Assembly (NCBI GenBank): GCA_963971405.1
Contig: OZ020489.1
Coordinates: forward strand, 30,902,290 to 30,966,289
Direction: 5' to 3'
Origin: Psococerastis gibbosa
Taxonomy: Eukaryota > Arthropoda > Insecta > Psocodea > Psocidae
Length of the DNA: 64,000 bases
A program made the translations under genes and the position numbers. The notes under the pieces are model-generated. The model ran no database searches. It was given only the letters and a program-made list of their open reading frames with translations, and had not been told where the DNA came from. Shown piece by piece: positions 45,351-56,199 of this stretch. The first letter of the stretch is position 1; every line of letters starts with the position of its first letter.

Positions 45351-45960
45351 CATTGTCAACGTCACAGTCCGATCGTCGTCATGTGGGTGGGTGGCCACTG
45401 GCCGCTCCCACGTCATCACAAATGACGTCACCGGCTTTTTAACGATCAAACTAAATTTAATGGGGCAAAAAAATTTGCCTTGCTAGATAATGTGGTTTAA
45501 AATAAATTAAATAATTTTAAGGGGTTAAAATGAATCTACTAATGGCTAATGTATTAAAATTAGTCTATTCTAAACCCAACCGTTGGCATTCAGTAAACAA
45601 TAAAACGTGAGCGGCTGTGGGTATCTCATTCATCAGTGAATACGTCCACAAAATCATCTCAGAGTAATTTCAGCTGCTCCCCCCACACCTACAGTCCTAT
45701 GTAACGACAATAATCAAAAAAACAACGAAAAGCGTGGACACTTCGGACATTCCAGCCTCGGCGTGGCCTTGGTTCTGTCATAAACTCCGAGTTCGGGCAG
45801 CGTGACAACCTGGAGAATAAAACCTGATAAAGCGACCTATTCGAATTTCCAGGATCAAGCCGCTGATACCTAGAACGGGTTGAAATGCCCACCGGTCCAC
45901 ACTTAGCCAGGTCTCATCTCTAAGTTCTTTGCTTTTTATTCTTTAACTCTACCGCCGGCT

Positions 45961-46275
45961 CTAATTTTTTAGTGTCATTGTATGAATATGGTGGTCTTTC
46001 TCATTAACCGCTTTTTGTTTTGTTGCTTTGTCGTTATCTCGCGACCTCTTCTTGACCTCTGACGCTACGGTTATGGTTATGTCTTGCGGAGATTCTGATG
46101 GTGTGGCTGTGGCTTCAGGGCAAATTTAGTTGTTAACTGCACTTTTTCTTCTCCCTTCATCCCATTTGCCTATTGTTCTGACTTTAATGTCTATGGGAAA
46201 CTCCTGCACATCTTCTTTTAGTATATCTGTCAGTTTAAACTTTCGCAGTTGTATTTCAAAGGTAGCTTTCAGAAT
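45961..46275 (-). pseudogene. Unrecognised coding-looking relic with one in-frame stop
   Basis: On the minus strand one frame runs for 104 codons from about 46275 to TAG at 45961-45963, interrupted only by TAA at 46126-46128. It lacks an ATG. The first half (LRKFKLTDILKEDVQEFPID) and the second (SEVKKRSRDNDKATKQKAVN) have protein-like composition, and the second is highly charged, as in a C-terminal tail. Upstream a different frame is Asn/Ser/Asp-rich, so another frameshift is possible near 46276. Not recognised; a transposon ORF or an old exon. Confidence 0.35.
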
Positions 46276-46639
46276 TCAGAATCACTATTGTTCACATTAT
46301 TATTACTATTTGTATTTTTTGTATTATTTCGGATGGAAGGGCGATTTGAGTCACGTAATGCTTCATTAGTGACGTAAAGGCGATGGCAGGTGCCTTGACT
46401 GTCTGTGACAATAGATCGCATAGGGAGAAAAAACCCACATTCTCAATTGTGTGTGTTCTTCCGCGTGCTGAGTATAAACTAAGACAAAAACGAAGTCACA
46501 GAAAAAACTACCCTTGCAGGTCACAGTTACACAGTATTTTTCTCTGTGACCAGGTAAGACCCCCCACCCATTGTGTACAGAGCTATCGGAAATTTCAATG
46601 CATGACTGGTATGTCAATGGTCATGGTAATGGTCAACAT

Positions 46640-46830
46640 CAGCAGTCCAATCATGGCGATTTGGTATTATTATCATACCGGGGTTTAATTTTTAATACCA
46701 CAATAGTAAGGTGTCACGTGACGGTGTTAAAAGTTAAAATATGCCCGGGAAATTCAAATTAATAAATTATTGGAATGCAAGAGAATGGTTTGTATTGTTT
46801 TATAATTGAAGGAAATATTAATAAACATAC
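46640..46830 (-). repeat. Family C MITE, inverted partial copy
   Basis: Reverse complement of 18340-18550: 'catggcgatttgg', 'ataccggggttta', 'gtgtcacgtgac', 'ataattgaaggaaatatt'. Confidence 0.6.
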
Positions 46831-47627
46831 AAATGAACAGGTTGAAATAGTGGCAGACTGTCCTGCCCACAATTATATTAATTCAGGTTGTAGATTATGA
46901 TGGTCGGCCCTTATTTGCCAAAATATTAATTAGTCTAATGCACCTGCACTATTTGATCATATTTGCCCGTAGACAAGAATTGTTTGGAGGCCCCTTCCCT
47001 GGCAGAAAAGGCTTATGCACCCTTAGAAGAATATTCCACTATCATTATTGTAAAATGAAGACACATGATATACAAAATAGAATAGAGTAAGGTGATTTAA
47101 TGCCACGGCACGTTCCGATTACCCGCCAAATATTTTGACAAATTTGTTTTCTTTAGTTTTTTGTTTTGGTTGTTTAGTCTCTAGTAATTTTGTAGTTTGC
47201 GGCTTTTTGTGGGGCCCCTCCTGGCCCCATGGCCAAAACCGGCACTGCATAAATCTGATTGGTCTGCGCCTATCATTGTGTGGGATATTTAGGTTTAGAT
47301 TACATAACCCAATGTACAGTATAACAAATCCATTAGTTTTATATTGGTATTTGCCGTGATATCGTGACTTTGGGCTATACAAGAAGCTAAAGCATAGCAG
47401 GTTACGGAGAGAATGGTGTCTCTAAGATGAATTGGAGATAATGGCCGGCACAGTTTACCCAAACCTGTAATTTCAGGAAAACAAACGTGGATCATCTCGC
47501 TCAGGTCCTACTGAGGTAGCTAGGCCGCTCTGTACCTATATACCTGTACCCAGCATTACATTGCACATAGCTTTGTATTAATCACGTTGTTGCATGTGTT
47601 TCGTTTGCTGTGAGCAGTTTGGCCTTT

Positions 47628-48333
47628 GGCGGCTATTCCACTAGTCAATATTCCGTCATTAATGCATCAATAATAATTCTACCATATTATAACTTAATTT
47701 ATAATCGATAAGTTAAGTCATAGGAGGTTCCAGACCTCATGAAAGGGGGAGGCACTTATCAGTAGCGTAATGATATAGGTTTTCGAAGGGGGCGGTGTAT
47801 AATTTGGCGACCCATTTTCATAAAAGTGTATAAATTGAGGAAAGCCCCGTTCTCATGGACGTACGCAGCTTTTACATCAATGACCTTACTGTCCTTTGCG
47901 CATGAGCCAGGGGGTTCTATAGTACAGGGAATGAATGAAATAGTGCACAAGGGCGGCCCGGGGGTCACCCCCGGGAGAAATTGTTTGAAAAATAGGGCCG
48001 AAATATTGGAGTTTTACTCATTTTCAGAGCAATAAGGTTTCAATTTTACAGGTAATTAAAATAATTGTGGACAAGGGGGGCCCGGGTCCCCCGGGAGAAT
48101 TTTTTTTGCAAAATATGGCTGAAATATTGGGGTTTTACGCATTTTGGGTGCAGTTAACACTTGGATTTTAGAAGCAAAGAATATAACTGCCTTCCAAAGG
48201 GGGGGGGGGAGTCATTGCCCGCAGTGCCGGTCGCTGCGTCCGCCTCTGAGTTAAGTATCTACATAATAGTCTCCTTAAAACAAAAATCTCATCAATTATT
48301 AATGCACAAATATTGGCAAGTGGAATAGCCGCC
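47628..48333. mobile_element. TIR element containing G-rich tandem repeats (Harbinger-like ends)
   Basis: Ends GGCGGCTATTCCACTAGTCAATATT and, inverted, AATATTGGCAAGTGGAATAGCCGCC, with TTT on both outer sides. The ~55-bp arms are imperfect. Inside lie two units of the GGGCCCGGGGG / 'ggttttac.cattt' repeat (47945-48150) and a G-run near 48200. It was probably hit by another insertion. Confidence 0.6.
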
Positions 48334-48984
48334 TTTGAAAATGCAACAATAATGGAATACAAAGTTTATATGTTGGTATAGCAAAAAGGTTTCTTGAGAC
48401 TTGAGTTCTTCATTTGCTTTGTCAAATCATAGCAATGCACATGGGGGGACAGCTTGTAATGGGTTTAAAATTGAGTAATTGTTTGTCTTTGGAATGTCCA
48501 TGGCCATCCAAAAACTGAAGAACTCATTAGCTGACAGAAGGACTTCTGTTGGCAGACCACACATGAGGGAAATCTTACCGGTAAATTGTTTACGATGGAT
48601 TGCTCATGCTTTGGGATCGGATAATATTGTTATAAATCGGTATAGCCCAAAGATGTCATAAGCTATTGGGTTAACGGGAATCTTTCCAAAATTTTGGGAA
48701 GTACCGTAACATGGCGCATTGGCGTGTGAGCTAATAATTATTTAAATTCTCGTTCCACAGTGGCTATATTGGTACTAGTGGAATCGCTCTTTGAACACCT
48801 CCTGAAATGTATATAAATATATAGCTCCTTGATTTGTCAACGGTTTTAACTGCAAAAAATCAAATTTTTTATTACATTAGAATTGTCGCATCTGCAAGCC
48901 TGTAAAAAAATAAAAATTTCTTGGCTGAAGTGTAGTAGAAGTAATAGAATGGTTGGACACAGTCCCAGGCCAAGGTGTGGGCCC

Positions 48985-49125
48985 ATAGGACAGTGGACCT
49001 CCTGATTATAGTGGATTCCGAACCACTTGGGAAACACAGTGAAGTCACACGATTAGTTCGGAGGTGACCAGGACAAGTCCTACCAAGTTTCCCTACCGGC
49101 ACTGTGCACCCGACCAAGTTAGCTA
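48985..49125 (+). repeat. Dispersed repeat 'D', copy 2
   Basis: 'gtggacctcctgattatagt', 'gattccgaaccacttggg', 'gaagtcacacgatta', as in 22980-23165. The shared frame stays open until a TGA in GTTCGGAGGTGA. Confidence 0.6.
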
Positions 49126-49129
49126 TCTG

Positions 49130-50165
49130 CATCTTTGAAACTGCTCTGGTCCGCTGGATTCAACTTGGTATGGCGGCCGGCTATTGGCTGAAGTGTAACA
49201 GATACATAAATTAAAACCATCTGAGAAAACTTTGGAACGTTCCCTTGACAAGTTAATATTTTAAGCTCTAATTAGTACTTATAGTAGTAAATATTATATA
49301 GGTAGGTGTGTTATGGTTGCAAATGAGTCTGATCCTCGCCATCCCCCCCCCCCCCCCCCCGGACACAAACAATAAGTATTAATGTAAGAGAGCAACCACT
49401 AGCAAACCCTATCAAGAAGCATTCAATGTATCTAGCATATTGAAAAAAGTAATACAATAAGTGTTCAGGACCTATTAGGTCTTGGAGCTCGTAATGGGTC
49501 CTGAATTGTCTGTGCCTTCTCTCTGCCTCTAGTAATGCAGAAAATATATCAATACCTAGTACCATTCTAGCTTAAAGATTTTGACTATTATCGTTTAATT
49601 AGGCTGGTAATTAAATTGAGAAAGTTCATAATCGCGTTGCAGTTATTATCTTTCGCGGGTAACCTTGATGGAATTCCAAGTTTTATCACGAGATGTGCGC
49701 CTTCTGTCTCCCATTTTTTAATCGAGGTTCCCCTGATAGTGTCAAGTTCCCTGTAAATCTTGAACGATTAGTCGGAAATGAGAGCAATGGGCCAGCGCAG
49801 TAGGCCGCAACTCTGCCAACTTATAACGAGTATTAATCTGCCTCTGCAAGTTTTGACGTCAAATTCGCGCTAGGTATATGGTATATCAGGTAGATTTGGG
49901 GTTTTCCTGTACCCATTTCATTGATTCATTCAATCTAATTTAATATTAGAAGAATGTTAACTTCTCATAGGGTCAAATAATTCCTAAATTTCAGGGGCTC
50001 TATTTAAAGGGGTAGTTGAATAAAATACTTAAATATTTTGTTAGAGAGTTACGGTAGGCTAAGTTAGAATAAAAAGAACTAATGAAGAGGAAAAGTATAG
50101 GTGTATTAAGAATTTTGTACAATAGTATGCATTGAGATACACTGGTATTTATTACTTAACGAGCT
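49130..50165. other. AT-rich DNA, no gene seen
   Basis: Contains a C-run at 49344-49361 and a chance frame around it. No support for a gene. Confidence 0.45.
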
Positions 50166-50170
50166 TTTTG

Positions 50171-50374
50171 TCAGGACATGTAGAGACTCCGACTTTCACC
50201 CGAGAGTTTGTTGGTTCGGGTCCCACACTTGCTACATTTTCTGGCCGTGCTTCGGAGGGCATGTAAAGCAGGCGGTCCCGGGTTTTCCTAGTTGAGTGTA
50301 AGCCTTATTCCCGTTATGTTGGCTTAGTAATAGAACAAAAAAGCAAATATTTATTTATTTATTATTTATTTATG
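50171..50374 (+). mobile_element. tRNA-derived SINE, plus-strand copy
   Basis: Same head (AGAGACTCCGACTTTCACCC, GGTTCGGGTCCC B-box with one change), body and (ATTT)n tail as 3484-3711, in the opposite orientation. Confidence 0.85.
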
Positions 50375-50383
50375 CTTATAAAT

Positions 50384-50550
50384 CAAATAAATATCTACTT
50401 TTTTTGTTCTATTACTAAGCCAACCTAGCGGAGTTAGGGCTATAAGCCCCCTCTTACACTAAACTAGGAAATCGCAGGACCGCCTCCGAAGCATGTCCAA
50501 AAAATATAGCAAGTGTGGGACTCGAACGAACAACCTTTCGGGTGAAAGTT
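50384..50550 (-). mobile_element. tRNA-derived SINE, truncated, tail-to-tail with its neighbour
   Basis: The body and B-box (GTTCGAGTCCCAC on the minus strand) are present; the head is cut near the A-box. With 50171-50374 it makes a ~160-bp inverted pair with an AT-rich loop. Confidence 0.8.
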
Positions 50551-50624
50551 CCATTGAACCTTGCCCTGTTAGCGACCATTTGAACATTATTGGTATTGTT
50601 TCTGCACGTCCTCGTCCACGTCCT

Positions 50625-50770
50625 CACCCTAAATGCAGACTCGTTCACCTCGGGGAGAAGGGGAGTTGACTGACAGGGTGGACCTCCTGATTATGATGGA
50701 TTCCGAACCACTTGGGGAACATAGTAAAGTCACACGATTAATTCGGAGGTGGCCGGGACTCGCCATAATA
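50625..50770 (+). repeat. Dispersed repeat 'D', copy 3
   Basis: 'gactgacagggtggacctcc', 'gattccgaaccacttggg', 'aaagtcacacgattaattcg'. The shared frame is open throughout and reads on to the adjacent MITE. Confidence 0.6.
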
Positions 50771-50775
50771 CTGTT

Positions 50776-50953
50776 CAATGGCGGATCCACAGGGGGGTCA
50801 GGGGGTCATGACCCCCCCTAAATGAGTAAATTTATTTGATAGTTTAAAAAAATTGAATAAAACTTAAATTTTCAACAAAAAAAAATACCTTTTAAACTTA
50901 CATGCAACTTGTGACCCCCCCCCCCCCTAAATTTTCCCCTGGATCCGCTCTTG
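50776..50953. mobile_element. hAT-like MITE with 8-bp target duplication
   Basis: 178 bases, ends CAATGGCGGATCCACAGGGG and CCCCTGGATCCGCTCTTG, flanked by ATACTGTT (50768-50775 and 50954-50961). C- and G-runs lie just inside the ends. Confidence 0.8.
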
Positions 50954-51894
50954 ATACTGTTAGTACATAACCTGTATGTACGAGTACATAGGTTTCCTTA
51001 AACATTTTTAAAGTCCCCTGTCAGAAATCTGGCTAACTTAATCACGAATCCCCTTGGGGCACCCGTCACGATCTCCCATAACAAACCCTAGTGGTCAAGA
51101 AATATAATAATTTAAATCATATAGAAACCCAACGCATACACTAGCATCCGGTCAGCTAATAAGGTTGATAGCATAATGTTGTATTAAAAGAAATGGATAT
51201 GAAACAGTTCATTTGCATCGCAGGTCGAGTCCAAGTCGTCTTAGTCTAGAAAAACGCCTATGTAAACGAGAAATCAAGAGAGGGGAATGCCGGGCAGACA
51301 GTATTCAAATCTGGCAGGTTGCTAGCGGCCCGACAATGGGACAGATCTTCTCCAGCCAGCCGAGAAGAGCGTTGAGTGTACCTTGAATATGCTGAAATGA
51401 TAGCAAACTCGATACGGAGATTTTTAATTTCAAAAGTTCCAAACAGTCGCAAAATCAGGTGCTTTAGAATTATCCGTTTGTTGCACATGCACCTGTTTTT
51501 AGCTGAAAAACTTGAAAAAATGTTTTATTTCCAGGGATCTGAGTAATAATTTAAAACTGTAGAGACTGGACAATGGAAGAGGTAACAGGTTCCAGGCATA
51601 CCTGTATCCTCTCCCTTCCAGCTTACGACCCGGAAGACAAAGTTACTTGCAGCGAATATAAAAGCGTTCTATTGTTTTTATTAATTTCCTTCCATTTCTT
51701 TACGAAATTCATGAGTGCTATTTAAAAAATGAAGAAATGTTCCTAATTTTTTACTCTACTTTTAACCTAACACCCTAGCTTCTAATGTTTAAAATTAAAC
51801 GCAAGCTATATGATGAGAAAAACAGCATTTAGTCTGTTAATAGATCCGGGTATTTTTTTTTTTTTAATTTGAGCATCGCTATGTGTCCAGCCTA

Positions 51895-52145
51895 ATTGTT
51901 CCGATTTTTTGGACCAGTTTTGCCGGATTCTGCGAATACAATTTGGGCTATTCCCACTGTTTATATTGCACTTTCGTGCGACCAGTTGATTGGTACATTA
52001 AAAGGATCGTGTCCTTTTCCCTTATTAACTTTATGTGCGTACGATTTTTTCGCCTTGCTGACTGTCTATAGTTGGATTTTTATAGCGTTGTAAATTCCGC
52101 ACCTACCGCTGCGCGTATTGTTGTCATTAGCAGGGTACTCCCGTT
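51895..52145 (+). repeat. Dispersed ~240-bp repeat, copy 1 (copy 2 at 55938-56175)
   Basis: Both read 'ggattctgcgaatacaattt', 'gtgcgtacgattttttcgc', 'ttgctgactgtctata' and 'cattagcagg.tactcccgtt' in the same order and orientation. No frame is conserved. Confidence 0.7.
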
Positions 52146-52759
52146 ATTGTGCTAGTTTTCTCTTTTATTTGAGGAGCAGGAATTATATCTCGCACCTACT
52201 CGTATAATATTTTGACACAATGTACCCGCGGGTGTGGTGCCGGGTGCAAATAACAAATGCAATATTGCGTTGAACTAGGTAAATGATATGAAGTCGGTCA
52301 GTGCCATCTACATATTATATAATATCGCTTACTCTATGATATCTAGCAGTCTCAGATGTTAGGTGAAACTTAAAAAGACAGTTTCGCGCTGAATTTCGAA
52401 ACTATTGTCATAATCAAATTTTAATTTTTAGAAATTATAATGGCTCTCACACAAACACACTAACCGCTAGAGATTAACACTGGATGGAATCACTTCATTT
52501 TGTATAATACAATTGTAAATAATGCCCCGGAGTGATATTTTTAGACCTTTTCCAAAGCCAACAACCCCATTGAATTTTAGGATATTTTTATTTATTTTTT
52601 CCTCATGGGTTTCCACTGGTACACGTCCTCGATGTCAACCTACACCCGCTACAGGGGATAATGGACAGCTAAGTATTGGTACAGGCGTAACCATGACTTC
52701 TCAAAGTTCAGGCACGTGTCGAAGCCTATTAATAGTTATCGTATTACCAACCTCTTGAA

Positions 52760-53905
52760 CTGCCGATAAGGACTGCGTCCGAAACGTACCCCTGACTCAT
52801 CTCTTCGTGAAGAGTCTGAACTGAACCTGGCCTACAATTCATGGCACACCGCAAAGTGCTGGCTTATTTACGAAGAGCCTACGCTACAGGGCCCGCAGCG
52901 GTCCGACATGAAGAAAAGTTGTTGTAGACGCAATCCGGTCAAGCCGTCAAAACATTGCAACCAGGCATTGGCTACCCTAAATCCCATTTGCCCCCCAGTG
53001 ACCCCGCTCTATGCATAGATGGCACTCTGGCTAGGCACAAAACAGGTTTATGAGGTCATCTAAGTAAGGTGCCCCTCTCTAGATCGCCTAGTGATAGCCT
53101 GTTTCTCCGAGGCATTGTTTCAGCAGTTTTCCCGTAGGGTCAGTTATCCCGCGGCGCTTTGCCCTCTCTATTCGCTTGTATTAAGAGATACCAAGTTTCG
53201 TTTCTTGTACTGGCCCATTGTTTTTTTATCCAGGTCGTGCAAATTGACCCCGAGAAGGTGATTATGGGAATTAGTGAATTAGCTGGAGAGTAGCGACGTG
53301 CTCGGTTAAATGTTTAATTATTTTTTGGTGGAGGTACCTTTTGCCCCGCCACGTTCTCTTATTGTGTGTGTTCTCTATATGGATGGGAACTTGGTTCGGC
53401 TCCACCCATCGACACCCAGACAAGACATTAGTATCTTTTCCTTTTTATGGTATTAATGCTTTTGATTTAGTCTAGGAATGTATACACGTCTAAATATTAT
53501 TCTGCATCCGTCCGGTTCTGTTTTTTCCTTATAAAGTTTTAATAATAAAGTATTAGCGCGGCTACCATTGACCTGATATAATCTGCTAATCTCCGTGCCT
53601 TAGATTTATCGAGTAGAATCAACCCATTTTACTTTAATCGTATCGTCGGCATACGGTATTAACAAGCGCATGTTTTTTATTCCATTAATTTATTTCTTTT
53701 CAGTGTAAATTGATGAAGATGCAAAAACGAGAAGGTGTCGTGTTTGCAATGATGCATGTGAAATTGTAAAAATTGTATTGAACTTTAATATTGTACGGTG
53801 AATTTTCGGTTCGGTCCCACCGATTACTTTTCTCGGTTCGTACGGAATCGCTCCTCAGATTTTGGCCTCAGTTCGGTCCCGAATGGACCAAAAGGTTTGA
53901 GGACC
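52760..53905. other. No gene seen
   Basis: Mixed-composition DNA without a supportable frame. Near 53805-53900 the words 'ggttcggtccc' and 'cggttcgtacgg' repeat loosely, and similar words occur near 63820-63880. Confidence 0.4.
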
Positions 53906-53910
53906 GAATA

Positions 53911-54058
53911 ATATGCTTAGCATTTATTATTTTATCGATCTCCCATCAGAGTATGCTTAGCGTTCATTAGTTTATTGATCTCCCATCAGAGTATGCTTAA
54001 CATTCATTAGTTTATTGTTCTCCCACGCGAGTCTGCTTAGTATTCGTTATTCTACCGG
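53911..54058. repeat. 40-bp minisatellite, ~3.7 units
   Basis: ATGCTTAGCATT... anchors at 53911, 53951, 53991 and 54031 give an exact 40-base period, with progressive divergence to the right. Confidence 0.9.
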
Positions 54059-54099
54059 TACCATTATTCCGGTAATAGTTTTATTATTTTGTATTCTTA

Positions 54100-55480
54100 T
54101 TAATTTATAATGATGTAAATATAATAAAGTAAATAAAATGCTCCCAGTGCTGGGGTGCCGACTGGGGAAAAAATAATTATTATTTTTATTTTATTTTTAC
54201 ATTTTCTGACTTTCTGTGCACTTTAGAATGTTCACATGAAATGCTACTCTTCGTATTTTACATTACAAAACAAGTAAAATCTCTAGAAGTAAATATGGAA
54301 TTGCCAGTTAAAAGAAATCCATTTAAGGAACATTTTTACACTAAATAATAAAATGAATGACATGTCAGCTTAGTAGCTGTCTATAAATGGTTCGGTAGGC
54401 ATTGTATACGGTACATCTACCGAGCAGGTACTTGCAAATTAAGGGCAGTAGCTCCGTTGATTGATTGCACTGCTATCCTGACAGGCTCCTAGAACTTTAA
54501 CTGACAAACTGCGCATCGGGAAAGAAGCCACTCCCTCTTAATTAGGTCTAACCATAGTTACGCTAAGAATACAAATTAAATTTCTACTTGGGAGTCCTAA
54601 AGGATTTAACACTGAGAAAATGAACTGTAATTATGATTATGAATGACTTCTTACATTTTTTCAATTTTTTGGCCATTACTAAAAAGTTAAGTCCTTATTC
54701 TTTTAGCCTTTTTCTTTTGTCTCTTGAATACCTCGGAGTTCAACGAATATGATGTGAATTATGAGTTGCCTAGTGGCTCTTTACATTATCAATGATCAGA
54801 TTGGGCTTTTTATTTTATCAAAAAGACATGTCTTTAACAAAAAGGCGACATTATTTTTACCTGTTATGATGACTTTCTCTTTCACTCTTTGTCTCACTAG
54901 AATGTCTTTGAAAGGGCCTGGTTCTTCGGGAATTGTCAACAGTCTCGTTTCCCCAGATAATGCCCCTGGCACATAGGCTACAAAGAGTTTTTTTCTTTAA
55001 AAAAAAAAAAAAAAAAAAAAACAACAACTTCTGAATAGATTCATGACTTTTTTTGATTTTTTGGTAGTGAAAATTTCCTGTACGAATGCGATTATGCAAC
55101 CATGCACTTTGAAAATTACGCAAATACTTACGGTCTAATATTATTTATTTTGGCGGCCTAGTCAGCCTTTCCCTGCCAATGACCTCTTTGGTTTTTGCCT
55201 TTTTGGACATTATTAGTATTGTTTCCTTATGGATTTTGGCCGCTGGCAAACTGGTACATGGCACACTCATCAACCCACACCTGCAACAAGTGACAATGGA
55301 CAAGCTGAAACCTGCTTAACATTGACACAATGTAATAGACTAAACCTGTTATGTAATATCGGATAATATCATTATTATGAACCATTCCTATTCCAACTAT
55401 ACGGTTGTATGTTATTTGGGCCGTAAAAAATGTGTTGACTCTTTTGTTTTTTTACTGGTTAAGATCGGACTACGTAAAAG
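54100..55480. other. AT-rich DNA, no gene seen
   Basis: Contains a poly-A run at 54999-55021 and a family B repeat fragment at about 55225-55330. Confidence 0.45.
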
Positions 55481-55587
55481 GAAATATACGAACACAACGA
55501 AAACATGTTGTCCACAAAAGTTGACTTGTTACAAAAATCTATTGGAAAAATGTTAGCGACATGTTGAAATATGTTGACGACATTTAC

Positions 55588-55757
55588 CTCCTGCAGTCTG
55601 ATCGAGGCGTTTATAATACCGGGGTTAAATAAATACCCTAGGATTATAACTGTAAACAAACAAATTTTGAATAGCACTTTCCATTATAAAATTATCTTGT
55701 TTACCAGTGAATTAAATAAATACCGGTATTATAAACGCCCCGATCAGGCTGCAGGAG
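55588..55757. mobile_element. Foldback element with ~35-bp arms
   Basis: CTCCTGCAGTCTGATCG... at the left is the inverted match of ...CGATCAGGCTGCAGGAG at the right, and the arms continue through GGCGTTTATAATACCGG. 170 bases in total. The surrounding DNA has many short repeats of ACATGTTG / CAACATGT and 'aaaagttgac'. Confidence 0.75.
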
Positions 55758-55937
55758 TCGGTAAAGACGTTGGCGACAAAGTAGATGAGGCTATAGCCGC
55801 GTTTAAACGCCAACCTTTCGACAACGTGTTGTCCACAACAGTTGACGGAAGTTTTTACAAAAATCAATCCGAAAAATGCTAGCGACTGATGTTGCCGACT
55901 TTTGTAGCCCCAACACATGTTGCCAACTTTTGTGTCA

Positions 55938-56175
55938 CGACAAGTTTTGCTGGATTCTGCGAATACAATTTGAGGTACTCCTACTGCTTACATTGCACTT
56001 TCGGGTGAGCACTTGATTGGTATTTTATAAGTATCCTTATTCCCACACTAACTTTATGTGCGTACGATTTTTTCGCTTTGCTGACTGTCTATAATTGGAT
56101 TTTTATAGCGTTGTGAATTCCACACCTACCGCTGCGTATTGTTGTCATTAGCAGGCTACTCCCGTTATTGTTGGC
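55938..56175 (+). repeat. Dispersed ~240-bp repeat, copy 2
   Basis: Partner of 51895-52145 in the same orientation. Confidence 0.7.
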
Positions 56176-56199
56176 GGCTTTTGTTTCATGACAGTTGTT

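Noticed and set aside
46535-46555. Mini-exon between GCAG and GTAAGA
   Set aside because: The segment 46518-46553 is itself an inverted repeat (GGTCACAG...CTGTGACC) with no coding neighbours; splice-like ends are probably chance.
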